From Symsagittifera roscoffensis (lineage: Eukaryota; Xenacoelomorpha; Acoela; Convolutidae), in NCBI RefSeq assembly GCF_963678635.1, contig NC_087065.1:1862001-1926000 (forward strand): DNA of 64,000 nucleotides, given 5' to 3'. Shown one piece after another: positions 23,776 to 37,400 of the stretch (position 1 is its first letter; every line of letters starts with the position of its first letter). The position numbers were made by a program, and so were the translations under genes. The notes under the pieces are model-generated. The model was not told the DNA's origin. It saw nothing but the letters and a program-made list of their open reading frames with translations, and searched no databases.

Positions 23776-25412
23776 AATGCCACAAAATTTAATTATTTTA
23801 AGAAGTACAAGGAATATTCACTCAATTTCATGGATTTTACATAGAATAAATAAAATTTTCCAGCTGTTTCATGAATTTCGAAAAAAAAAATAAGAACCTT
23901 TTAAACTGCTAAAAGCGTTTTATATCTAACCAAAAAAGGCAAAGATGCACTTCGCAAACACTAGCAAAAAACAACAGGAGAGAAAAATAAAAACTCAGGC
24001 TAAATAACGTCGAAAATAAAAGAAATACCCTACGAGATTCGATCAACAGCATTCAAAACCACAAAATTTTGTGTCAAAAATCCCTATTAACTTGCTGAAT
24101 ACCTCGACAATAAACCAACAATAAACAGGATATAGTACAATACAAGTTAATAAACCGCCATAAAATTCTATGCCAATTATACTTAAATTGGCGACTTGGG
24201 TTAGAAAAAAATGTTCACTCGTAGTATAATAGAAGCGTTAATTGGAGTACATAGAGGGAAAACGGAGCTTCACACCAATTGCGACACCAAAATAAAATGC
24301 AAAAAATCAAAATTGCGACACCAAAATAAAATGCAAAACACCAAAATCAAAATCAAAAAAGTGACGGCAAAAAAAATCCAGAAAAAATTTATTGCAATTG
24401 TTATAAGAATCAATAATCAAACACAAAGGAACTTTTCATGCTACACAAACCTCATTCATTTATTCATAACGAATGAATCATAACGCCGAAAAAAAAACAT
24501 TTTTGTCAAAAAATTGAGATCCCGAAAACTTTAACTATTTCAACAAAGAATTTGCAGAAAACCTGGAAAAAATCTCTCTAACCTTATAAACATAACACAA
24601 ATACATCAAAATTTATACGCAACGTTAAAAGAACTGGATCACAGCAAAAAAATTAAATTCCGTAAAGAAATAAATACAAGCACGAAAATTCATTTTCCCC
24701 AAAATTTCAGCCAGAAAGAATCACACTCCTCAATTTCGTACGACGCTCGCCATAGATTTTTGTAGACAATCAGTTGTGAATTTACTATGGATTCAATCTA
24801 AATTTACCAAATCTGATATTGACAGTTCTGTAAACTAATTTGTTTACGGGCAAAAACTAGTACCCGATTGCAATACCCTTGCTGATCGGAAGGGTAAATA
24901 ATTTAAGCAGTCCAAGAACCGGCTGATGCAGCATGCAAATGTCAATATTGATTTTTCACAAAAAGTCTTTGGATTGATTTAGACAAAATCACTACAAAAT
25001 GATAAAGCGATAAAAACAAGTATGAGACTCGTCAATATTAAAAATGGTACGCGAAAACTTCACGTTAACTTAAGAAGTCCGCGAAGTTTCAAATTTTTCA
25101 GAGCAAAAAAAAACATGAAATGACTCCCTTGTTGTATAATTAAGTTCAATAATTCATTTCATTTGTAATATTGATGACTTTAATACTTGTTTTTATCGAT
25201 TAGCACGTACAATCAATAATTTTTTCTCTCAGACCATTCTGCTCATTTACCAGCTACCACTATGGCTGGATTCAAATTTTTTTGATTGATATTGAGTTTT
25301 TGACGTATACATTTAACTTGAAAACGGTGGACGAAAAGAATCCAATTGATCGAAAACAAAGTTAAGGACAAGGATAACAGCAAGAATAACATCAGTTTAT
25401 ATCAAATGTCGT
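23776..25412. other. AT-rich DNA with repeat fragments
   Basis: No gene is visible. The block holds SINE end fragments near 23945 and 24180-24330, including a tandem duplication of AATTGCGACACCAAAATAAA-like sequence, and an isolated terminal hairpin of the SINE family at 24875-24895. The 3' UTR of EBP2 should lie just below 25413; I see no clean AATAAA. Confidence 0.5.
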
Positions 25413-25475
25413 CTACTTTTTCTTCTTTCCTTTGCCTGCTCTATTTGAACTGGAACCACTGGTCGGTTGCTTCCT
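25413..25475 (-). CDS. EBNA1BP2: EBP2 exon 7 (terminal)
   Basis: The acceptor is CTGTTTTCAG. Twenty codons, basic and Ser/Gly-rich, end in KGKKKK and TAG at 25415-25413. Phase 0 with exon 6. Confidence 0.82.
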   Translation of the reverse strand, partial: RKQPTSGSSSNRAGKGKKKK

Positions 25476-28400
25476 CTGAAAACAGAGATCTAACATTTCA
25501 TTTCGTGATTAATAAGATTCGCCATTTAAAGCTTGAAATGATTTACGAAGTCAACAATGAAAACAATAAAACCTTCTTTTTAGTGCCTTTTTGAGACATT
25601 AAAACGTTTATTGTCTAGAATTAGCATTGATAAATAATTCATTCCACATCACTAGAATCATATTCTGATGAGACGGAAGCCCAAATCAATCTGCTGAGCC
25701 TTCAAGGATAACAGCCTTGTTACATACTGCACTTCATAAAAACAACCTTAAACGGAGAAATAATGATATTCGATAATGAACGAATCAGTCGCTCTAGTTT
25801 CATCACATTAATACCCACCTTGAATCCCGAGGATGTTGAGCCCTGTCGTCGGGTGTCTTTTCCGAATGCATTCGTGCTCTTCTTGTCGTTGCGTTTGATG
25901 TTCCGCTTCTTCCCTCCATAGCCATACTTCAAGTCTTTTGCTTCTCTCAGCTTATTGCGCTTCTTGTTCATTTCCCCAATTTTAGTCGAAGATCTGAAAA
26001 TAAAAACTGAATATTCAGCCTAAAAAGCCATAACTTTAAACTTCTCTTCTCGACATTGAGACAACTAACTGCGGAATTGTTTGTGGCAGCTCAAATCATA
26101 GCTGAAAGGGAATAAACCTAGCCCCAATACAGTTGAAACAGTTTCCGCTTTCCTATTTTATCAAATGATTTCGAATTGAAAAGAAATCAAAACTCAAACC
26201 GAACAACAAAAACTTCGGCCTGATTAAATTTAAAGACTTTTTTCTCAGTAATAAAAAAATGTTCTAAATTTGTGTCTTCACTTCCTTTATTGATACTTAA
26301 AACTATAAACATAGCCAGTTGACAGTTGGAAAAGAGTAATGAACGCAAGGAAACTAAAAAAAACGGACTTTTTTAAGCCCAGATACGAAGATGCGCTCCG
26401 CAAACACTCGCGAGAACACGACCAAAAAGCAGCTCTATCAAGTGAAATAAAAAAAGTCGAAATAAGCCTCGAATTAGAGAAAAAACTCGGCTACGTGTCG
26501 GATTCGAATTTCTGACCTGGCAAATTTGAGTCTCACGCACTAGCCACATGCTAATAAATTGCCAATTCGATGCAGCCAAAGTAGCACCAAATACAAAAAG
26601 ACACTAGTTTTGCATGTAATAAATGGGAAAGCATAAAGCCAAATTATGTATAAATTATGCCTTTCAAACAAATTGTGAGATATTCTGAGTTGGAAACTTA
26701 ACGAAATCGAGATTTTATCATTGTACTGCTGTTTGAAACGAATAACTTTTTTCGGTTCATTAGATGAACTAAGAATGCATCAGCTGTGTAGACTTTTTAC
26801 TAATCAACTGTCAAAGCACCTATTATCAAAAAGCTGTAACGGTGCCCTAAAAGTGGCACCAATATTTGCTACTTAGGTTGGAAAACAAAAGATCGTACTA
26901 ATACACTTTGCTTCGCAAATGTAAAAACTTTTGAATTTCGAAAAAAATAGATGGCTTTAAAGCTCTTTGAACTTGTAGAACAGTACATGATTGACCTTTT
27001 TTTTGATAACATTAGCCCAATATGAGAAAATTGGATCAATAGGTAGAAATTTTATTTCGCTGGGAAATCTGATAATCAATTTCCATTTTCGAAATTAGAA
27101 GTCGATCACGTTTTTCGTGACCTTTACCCTTTCACTGTTCGATAGCGGAGTTTGCCTTCCTTTTAACAAAAGAAATGAAGTGAACTGAAAAAGAAATCAC
27201 AAGTCAATCCGCGAAAAATCAAAATTGAGCGTGTACAAATTTTACGACTTTTTCCTGAAAAAAAAAACAAAAAAATCGTCAAGACCTATATAAAAGTACT
27301 TTTCTACAAAAGAACTGATATTATTCATATGTTAATTTGAATGTTCCAGTCTCACAATTACGCGTCCGCGTTGCCATAGAGGCGGAGCTACAAATTGAAA
27401 CACTAGCACTCGGAAACCTCTCAAATGTAAACAGATGGAAAACCCTAAGACGGGAAAAAATAAGCAAACTTAAATAAGGATAGTCGGTTGCTGTTTTACT
27501 AGCACAGAATGTTCTGTACAATTAAAAAAAAACGTTTAATTCTTTTTGTACAAATTTGCCGCTGCTATTTTAGATTACACGATTTAACTAGGTAAAAAAA
27601 AGCTAGAATGAGTAATAATAATGACTAAAAAAACGTTAATAATGCAGTACAATTAAATTTCGAGCCAAACGTCTATCAATTTGTCTTATTCAAAAAAAAT
27701 CAGACCCGTTTTTCTCGACATCGGGACAACTTTTTCTAATTTCTTTATGGAATCCGAATCACGAAGAAAATGATGGCTTTTGCTGTAAATTGACACCAGA
27801 CTTGACCCTCAACAAACATTCAATGGGGAATTCAAAACTGCGAAAAATCATATCTACATCGTACCTTCCCATATTAAGATAAGAGTACCCTTCCTTGGCA
27901 ACTTCACCATAGTGACTTGATGTGGAGGGATATTTTCTCGATTTCACACTCAGCAAAAAAATAAGCGCAAAGATTCCACAACCCCCCCCCTCCCAATTTT
28001 AGGCTGTAAGCAACTGTTTTTATAAGGTTATCTGTGCAGATCAAATAATTTTGAATTAATGGGCCGAAATTGGCTGATCGTGTAACACTATGGTAGCAGT
28101 AACCAACTGGTACTAACTTCCTTTTGGCTGTGGCGTTTGCGGCGTTTTTCATGAGTGCTTTGGTGACCACTCTGTCTGTGAGGTCTATGGTCTTGTTGCC
28201 TGTTAAGGAGTCCTCGTGCAGGAACGAGAGGTCTTTGCTCTTGCCCTTCCTCACAAGATTCGTCTTGTCAATCATCTGCTTCTTCTCTGTCAATTTCGTC
28301 TTTTCTTTCTCTATTTGCACCTGAACGGAACACAACAAATGACACAAAATCGTAAAACAAGAGAATTTCGTACATATAAGTGATAAATCTTATTTAGTTT

Positions 28401-31400
28401 ATTTCAAGTTGCGATAATATGTTTGTAGTAAACCAAACTAGACGAATTTTAAAGAAACAACGATGTCCTTAAAAATCTTAGAATTTCTGGAACAAATTCT
28501 GATTGACCCTTTTTTGATAAAATTAACCCAATTTGAGTACACTGAATCAATATGTAACTTTTATTTATTTCGCTGGAAAATCTTAAACTTAAGATTTCTG
28601 AAAACGAAACTTAGTAAAGGAAATGAGCTGAACTTACAAAAAAAATGAAAAGTAAATTTGAGCCTGAACAAAAAGTAAAACATATATCTGGAAAAAAAAA
28701 CTAAAAAAATATCACGACCTATACAAGTCTTCATTAGATAAAAGAAAATCACAAGTCAAACAGCGAAAAATCAAAATTGAGCGTGAACAAATTTTAAGAC
28801 TTTTTCCTGAAAAAAAATTAGCAAGACCTATATAAGAGTCTTCACTACGTTCATTACTCTTAAAAAAACAACAATCAAATTTTAACAAATCGAGTTGGTA
28901 AAACTACAACCAAGGTAAAAAGCAAATTTCGATTCGATCGGATTTTCAAAATGATAAGACACTTAAAGCAACTACAGTGAAATTTATTCGCACCAAAAGC
29001 AAAAGATTCTTAGATCTGGCATCTAAGCCGACAAAACATAAGCAGACAAATAAAATGCCGAAATTTTTTTGAACCGGAATTTTCGCCGAACAGATTCTGG
29101 TCAGATTCGAACCCAAGACCTTTGCCATCCCAGGCATATCCGTTACCACGAGGCCAAGGGTGCAGTATGGGCAGTTGACAGTAGGAAGTTTCTATTCGTT
29201 ATGAACCAAGGTACCACCAGGAGTCGATGAACAAAGTTGTGGACAAAATTATTTACGGGAAAAAAGTCTAGTACCCGATTGCAATACCCTTGCTTATCGC
29301 AAGGGTAAATATTGGAACCTTAAAAACATAAAAGTTTGCAACTGGTTCATCGAACTTCTAATAAGCTTAAATTTTTACACATGCTTGACTAGTAAAAACT
29401 AGTCAGCAATAAATGCACTTTATTAGAGCGGATAAAATTCCCGTTGCTTAAATTATAGCGCATAAAAACTGAACACAAACCGTGCAATTAAATTTGAGAC
29501 TGGCTGCAAAAAAAAAAGATTTTGCTTGTACAACACTAGCCTTGCTTAAGTAAAGGTAAGTAATGCTTCATCAGAATTTGATTTATATCTCAATTAAGAA
29601 AAAGGTGATACGGCCAAGTTAGGGAAAAATCGCTGCTGAACAATCACAAGGTCACTTGCAGCGGTAATTTCACAGGAACATAGGTAACAGGCATCACGAA
29701 GCGTTGATACGCTCCACGATAAAAAAACTACTCAATTTTTTGGAAACTTTTACAAAGTTCCCAAGTTTCATAGAAAGAATCAATTCAACTGAAATTATGT
29801 TGAATTTGAAGCATCATTTAGAAATTGCATTTCAAGGAAGATCACTAAATCATATTTTTTACTAAATCACTATGTAATTATTAATCCGCTGGGAAATCTA
29901 GAATTTAAGATCCATTTTTGAAGCGTAAAGTACACTCCATTTTATTTGACTCACGTCACTTTGTTCATTAATACTTGAAAAAAGCAAATTAAGTCGCTTA
30001 AATATTAACGCTCATAATTCATCTTTGAGAAACAGATTCAAGTACTGTTTGGTACGAGTATACGCCGCTATTACGAAGCAAAAAATGGATAGAAGTTTTT
30101 AGAACAATTAGACTTTGGGTCCTGCCTTTTATTTCTTTTAGGAGGGTTTTTGAACTTAGCACTTTTCTGAGGATCAAAATTGACTTAACTGATTGCTGCA
30201 TCAGCTTCTAGTTATCCTTTTTTATTTACAGCGACGCTTGATTGCTGCCGCTCTCAACTAAGCACTCACTTTTTTGGCGAATTTCTTGGCATCTCGCAAT
30301 TTTCTGATCTTTTCCACTCTCTCAGCTGTCTTGGACTTGGCCAACAGTCGCTCTCTGACCTAAAACATAAACATTCATTCGGCATAGTCGAAACATTACA
30401 TTAAAACCTAGAAAAGCTAGTAGTCACTTTTTCTAGTAAAGCTACAAACATTAATGTCCTTTAAACGATTGGGAGCATATTTCAAGCATTGGCCGAGAAA
30501 ATCAAAGTCATCATGTATGTGATCTGATAAAACATATTGCTAGCCTCAGTTTCAGTTTCAATTTTTTGCGGCCTGCCAAAACTTATAATACGCAAAATTT
30601 AGTGAGGTTTAGATAAAAAAATCTGGCAACCTTCATACCCAGGGGAAAGATGATGTGTAACATTCAATTGAAATGGGAAATACATATTGCTAGATGATTT
30701 ATGAACAATTTATCCTATTCACCTTCTTCATGTGTTCGTCCGACTTGGCCATTTCTGCGAAGAAGTCTGCCGGTCTCTCCGTCTTCACTCCCAGCTGCCT
30801 CAATTTGGGAAGAGCAATGGCCACTGCTGCCTGTGCCTGGCCAAAACTAAAACATAAACTCATCTGTCAAACGAAACAGACGATGTATAATACAGCTACA
30901 ATATAAAAGCTTATCAACCAAACTGCAAAAAAAAATTACTTTTCTGAATATTACTTATTGAAAATAACCCATACATCAGCTTGAAGCTCCTTGAATTTTA
31001 AAAATCTTTTTGACTGACAATTTCGGTAGAACTAAACCAATTTCCAAATAATGGAGCGCATAGACAGAAACAAGCAACTGCTAGTGAAATCGAGCAATCC
31101 TCAATATATACTCGATTACTATGACAACGCATTTCCGACACAGTGAAAGCAGATATCCTATTCAGAGATCAAAATGTAATGGACCGGAAACAAATCAATA
31201 GACTGATTTGAAAACTAACACATTGGCGAAGCGGATTTATGCACCAATTTCGACACATAGCAAACCGCAAGGCAAGCTAATAAAAATCAACGAAAAGTCA
31301 CGACTTGCCTCGAATGAAATTCAAAATGGGGAAAGTAAGGCAAGAAACATAGCTGACAGACAGCTGGAACTGTGACTCGCGTTTTGAAAAACTCCAACTT

Positions 31401-34400
31401 TCAAAGAAAAACAAACATGCCCTTGAGGCTCTTTGATCTTTAAAAACAATTTATAATTGATAACTTTTCTTAAATTTAACCCAATTAGGACACACAAGGC
31501 AACTGTTTACTTCTTCTGAACACTTTTGCAGTTCGATAGTGGAGTTTGCTTTTATATTATAATACATATCCCAGAAAAATACTTGAGCGAGCAAATTTAA
31601 ATTTTTTCCTTAAAAAAATTATCACGACCCAAATAAGTTTTTTCATTGACACTTGATGACAATGAAAAAAAAACGAAGAGGTAACTAAACTGAAATAATT
31701 CAAGTAGACGCTCGTTTGGCCAAAAAATGGTTATATGAAACATCAGCTGCAATCTCCACTTTAGAAAATCTAATAAAATGAAAATCTAATAAGATAGAAA
31801 ATCTAATAAAATGAAGAACATTTTTGCCTTGCAAACGACGCAACATCAGGCAATAAAAATCTAAGCCGAAACAATTTAAGCCAAATAAACCCCTTGAAAA
31901 AATAAAAACTTAGACGAGAGACACTTGGAAGAGAAAAAATAAACTCAAACAGAATAAACAGAAAAAAAAATTTGTTTTTCAAAAACTTCAATTTTCGATT
32001 TTCAAGGAAAAATAATTGCCAATGAACAGTTGGGAAAGAGTAATGAACGCAAGGAAACAGAAAAAAAACTGATTTTTTTTTTGAAAAATTTCAACTTTCG
32101 AATTTTAAAGAAAAAATATTAGCCCTTAAAGCTCATCGAATTTCAAGAACAACTTATGATTGGTGCTTTTTTGATTGGGTTTTGATAAGTTAACCCAACT
32201 TGAGAAAACTGGATCAATAAGTAAACTTTATTTATCGCTGGTAAATCTGGACATTAAAATCCACTTTCGAGACTAGAAGTCGATCTCTTTTCTCTTTATT
32301 TTCACACTTAAAGCTGTTCAAAAGTGGAGTTTGCTTTGCTTCTAATAATGGAACAGAATTGAACTTGAAAAGAAAAGTCAAAAGACAAAATGAAAATTAA
32401 GCGTAAAAATTGAATGAATTTCCAGAAAAAAAATTACCAAGAGCTATGCACGTGTTCAACACGTTCATTACTCTTACAAATATATGGCCATAAAATTCAG
32501 AATTTCATGAAAAAATTATGATTGACACTTTTTCGATAAAATTAACTCAATTTGAGAAAAATAGATCAATAGGTAAACTTCTAATTCCGCGATGAAATCT
32601 GAAAACAAAAATTTACTTTCGAAAATATAACTCGTTCACGTTTTTTGTTAGCTTTCCACTTGTTCTTTTCGACTTGCCTTCTGTTTACCAAAGGAAAGGC
32701 GCTGAACTTGAAAAGTAATCACAAACAGCCAAAAATCAAATTTGAGAGACCAAATTTTAGGACTACTTCATGAAAAACAAACAAACAAATCATCAAGACC
32801 TACATAAGAGTCTTCGCCACGTTCATTGACTCTTAACGAAACATTGCGTATAAATCTAGATTGATAAATCTAGAACCAAGATCGAAAACCATTTCGGAAA
32901 AGGTATCAGAAAAAATTGGTGATCACGTCTGCTCGGCTGGCATTCCGCAGGAGATTAGCTGTTCACCTGAAAAAATCTAGTACAGGTTGCAATACAGAGC
33001 GCTTTTCAAGTTACTCTCAAGGTGGAAATATTATTTTAACTTTAACTCGATTGACAGATCGGTGTTGGAAGTCCACTCATTTCCTTCATGCTCGGATCAA
33101 TGTCCAGCGAGGATGATATTCCTGCGTGTGGAAACAACTCTCAACCCGGGGAAAAACACTTCAGCAGTGGTACAACAAAGGTTCTCTGTAAAGAGCTGAT
33201 CAGCTCGTATGTTGGTTCCATTCCTCTTGGATTAATTATTACAGCTTTGCTCTCATGTACAGGGATGCAGCAAAAACATCTGGATTTTTATAGTGGAGGG
33301 CATTTTTGATTTATTTAAATTCTAGACACGTCAATTATTTGAATATCCAGATTCCATACCATGGACACTATTTGGTCGCATGATCAAACGAACATTGCAA
33401 ACAACTATCGCCATTCAAATGGAGTTTCTTCAATGCCAGAGAGCACGCCTAATAGTTGACACACACTATAACATGCAACAACAAAGATGATGACACTTTG
33501 ATCTTTTTGTGTGTTTGACTGAATAAACTGACCCATTCCATGCCATTTCATGTCACGTCATGGCTCTTGTTGCTTTTGTTTCAAGTCCGTTTCGTTGCAG
33601 ATATATTTAGCAATAAGACTCAACACTTCCACTTGAACAGCAGTAGTTTTTTGTCTCTCCCATTTCAACTCTATTGTCTTCGACTAACACATCGAGTAGT
33701 TGGGTAATTTTAAACTATTAGTTGATTACTCATTTCTTCTTCTCCTTTGTTACGACTGGGCTAGTTAGTAGTGGTTGTTAAGTGTGGTCTGTTCTGATGG
33801 TGGATCACGACCAGGAGTCGGTCAGGTCCTTCAAGATCATCCTCGCTGGCCATGGCTACACCGGCAAGACCAGCTTAGTCAGACAATACACAGATGGTAC
33901 GTAGTGTTAAGCAGATCGATAAATAGCACATCACTCCATTGCAATTTTTCCTTTTTTATAGTTCCTTTTCATAGCTAAATACAACTTTGGGGCAACTTAT
34001 TGTGCTATTTTATACAAAAATAGATCTTATGTGGTGCAATTTGGTTGATCTCAAAAATAACCGGGTGAAACTCAAACAAACTCTATCAAATTGAGCGTCT
34101 TTCAGCTTAACAAAGCTTGGAATGGAGAAATATTTGTTCAGCTAAGTAAGACGCTAATTTTGATAATATTTAATCTAAAATTGGCTGGTAGCTGCGCTTA
34201 ATTTTGTCCGAATAGAACTTAATTTTGTCCAAATTAAACTAAATTGAATTAAATTCAATGTTTTGTCAAAAACAAACCAAAAAGTATGCAGTTACTTAAG
34301 GAGAGAACAAACCAATCTGGAAACTGCTTCAATGAAGTATATCAAAAAATGCGATTGCTATTCCCGCACCTGCGAATTGGGAAAGCTTAGTTGCAAGAAC

Positions 34401-37400
34401 AGCAAAATAGTCAACCGGAGAATAAATGAATTCTCAAATGATTTTATTCGCTTCAATTTCGTCTATTTTAGAATTCACTGAAATCTAAACAAGTCATCGA
34501 ATTTTAAAATAGTTAAAACTTTGAATGACTTTATCAATTCATAATTCGGGAGGTAGCAATCCAAAATTAGCTAACAAGTTAAACATTTTGGTTCACGATT
34601 ACACAAGGAGTCAAACGAGACCTTATTGTTGGTACTTTTTTTTGTTTTGAGCAACCTTCGCTGATAATCCTTAGCATGAAAATTGTAATTCATTTGTTAC
34701 ATACATGAAAAATTGGTAACTCAGTTTGTTCAGTCTTTTGAGAACACTTTTAGTGAATCTTAATATAAAAATACATAATTTATTTTAAAAAATATAATCA
34801 TAAATAGCGTGAAAAAAAAAAACAACTTATTGTCTTTAAAGAAAAGTAAATTTGTCATAAACAATTCCCTTTGCAATAGACAGGTCTTAAGATCAAACGT
34901 ATGCTGCAACTCTTCCGAGGGAAGACTTATTGACACCTCGACACAAGTTTTACCTCTTCGCATATTTGGACCAGTTGCACTATTGCAATTACAGAGCGTA
35001 ATTTTCTTTTCATTTGGCGAACTTACAAAATCAAAGGCTAATCCACCAAAAATTCAGTACGAACAGGATTTTTTTTTCGTAAAAACGAACAAACAATTAA
35101 TCAAGCGACTTGAATAAGTCTTCACTCCCTTGATAGACACTTTGCACGACTTAATACCCTCATTTTTGAGAGCTCCAAATAAAAAAAGCTGTTTTTTCCT
35201 CCCAAAAAATTGTCGCTTGGATTAAATAAATAAAATTTTACGCCAATTTTCAAGTTCCAAAACATTTTTGGCTCAATTTTACCGTTATAGTTATCAGAAT
35301 TGTTTCAAATTTGCAATACCCTCCTGATAATTTTGAACCTCCCGCAATGAGAAACGCCTTTTTTGTTTTGCTTTTTTCTCCAAAAAATGTAAAATGTCCA
35401 ACCCCCCCCCCCAGTAATTTTCGGTTCTTCCCACGCGAATTAAGCACTGCACAGCACTTCCATAACAGACATGCACAATAGCTGTGAAAGAAGGCTAAGC
35501 AAAATCACAGTCTGATCTCAAGTATGTCTCACACTTTAGGACGCTTCAACGAGACCTATGTTGCAACTCTTGGCAGCGACTTCATCGTCAAAAGAATCCA
35601 ACACGCCAAAAGAACGGTGGATCTGAACTTGTGGACTTTAAGTGGACAACACTGCGACATATCAACAGTTCCCTCAGTCAACTTCCGATTCGCAGACGCA
35701 GTGGTGATCGTGTTCGCCATCAATGACGAAAAATCCATGCTTGTTCTGGACCAGTGGCGCCAGAAGGCGGAGGAAATAGTATCTACGGACACCATTTTTG
35801 TACTGGTGGCCAATAAGTGTGACATGAAACGCATGCAGGCACGGTTGCAAAAAAAAACACCACATAAGAATCAGTAGTGTTATTTTAAATCAAGTTTGCT
35901 AGTACGTAAAATTTGTTTTTAAACCTACTTCCATGTTTCTGCTTTCAAACCTTTCATTTTTCAAACCTTAATTAAGAATCATCAGCAGTTACTTACTTGA
36001 AAGCCAATTTTTGTCTTCTTTCTAAACTGAAAAATTCAAAAGGTAGCTCAAGCCAATTTGCAACCCTGGATGCAGGAAAAAAACCTGGAAGACATGGCCG
36101 GCAACTTCTACGATCACTACTTCCAGACATCGGCTAAGACGGGCGAGGGAGTGGGCAAGTTGTTCGAGACAGTGACGGACATGATTGTGGAGAAACAAGC
36201 CAACAGAACCGGCAAAAGTACCGGCTTCAAAATCAGACAGCCCAGCAGACGCAGAAAGAAGTCATCACCAGGATGCTCATGTTGATTGCAACCCATCAAT
36301 CGTAGAACTAATTTCAATCAAATTGCCTAATTAAAAATAGTGAAAAATTTCTTTTAACGGCAAAAATATAGCCAACAGTTGGAAAGGTCAATGAACGCAA
36401 GTAAACAGAAAAAATTGACTTTTTTTTTGAAAAATACTCATCTCTTTCAAATTTCCAAAAAAAGAGATGCCGTTAAGGCTTTTTGAATTTCTAGAGCAAA
36501 TTAACAGCCAATCAAAGATCGGAAAAAAAAATGAACGCAAGCCAACATAAAAAAAACACTGACTTTGTTTAAAAAATTCTCAACTTTCAAATTTCAAAGA
36601 AAAAAATAGATGCCCTTTAAGCTCTTTGAATTTCAAGAACGTTTTATGATTGGCGCTATTTTGATATCATTTACCCAACTTGAGAAAAGTGGATCAACCG
36701 GTAAAAATTATATTCCGCAGGAAATCTATAAATACCTATAAATTAAATTCTACTTTCTAGAAATAGTTCGTTTTTTTTTTGCGCCATTTCTACGTTCGTA
36801 TTTGGAGAGCGCTATTTACGTCACTTCCAGCAGATGAATTTCAATTGAACTCAAAAAAAGCATATATACCTAAGTCTATCAATATTTTAAAACTTTTTCC
36901 TGAAAAAAAAAACAAACAAAAAATCAGCAAGACCGATAAAAGAGTCTTCATTACGTTCATTACTCTTTATAATTGACACTTTTGTGATAAAATTAACCCA
37001 ACTTGAGAAAACTGGATCGAAAAGTAACATTTTCATTTCGCTTTCGAGATTTGAAGTTGATTACGTTTTTCGTTACCTGTAACTGAACTTGAAAAAATAT
37101 ATATCAAAAGTCAAACAGCGAAAAAGTAAATTTGCACAAAATTTAAGACTTTTCCTGAAAAAAAACGAAAAGAAAAATCATCGCGACCGATATAAGAGTC
37201 TGGCCTACTTTCATCGAATCTTTAACAGAAAAGAAGATACAGTAAAGATAACTAATATCTTGAGCAAGAAATTAAGATAGTTTAAAATTAGTGGTTTGCT
37301 GTTAGTAGCTGCAAACATAGGATGCCACCCAGTCCTTGTCCAATATCTCGCTAAAATTAATTACAATGGATTTCAACGGGAAGAAAGCCCAATCTTTAAC

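Noticed and set aside
24841-24895. Hairpin followed by CTAG, like the 3' end of a Helitron
   Set aside because: On the minus strand the hairpin is followed 14 bases later by CTAG, but homology between copies continues past CTAG, and the copies have internal tRNA-like boxes. A SINE explains them better.
32910-33309. Coding-like overlapping frames upstream of the Rab-like gene
   Set aside because: Three overlapping frames are open, one with a hydrophobic segment, but none has a family match or consistent splice signals. Part of the block carries the CTAGTAC SINE end motif.
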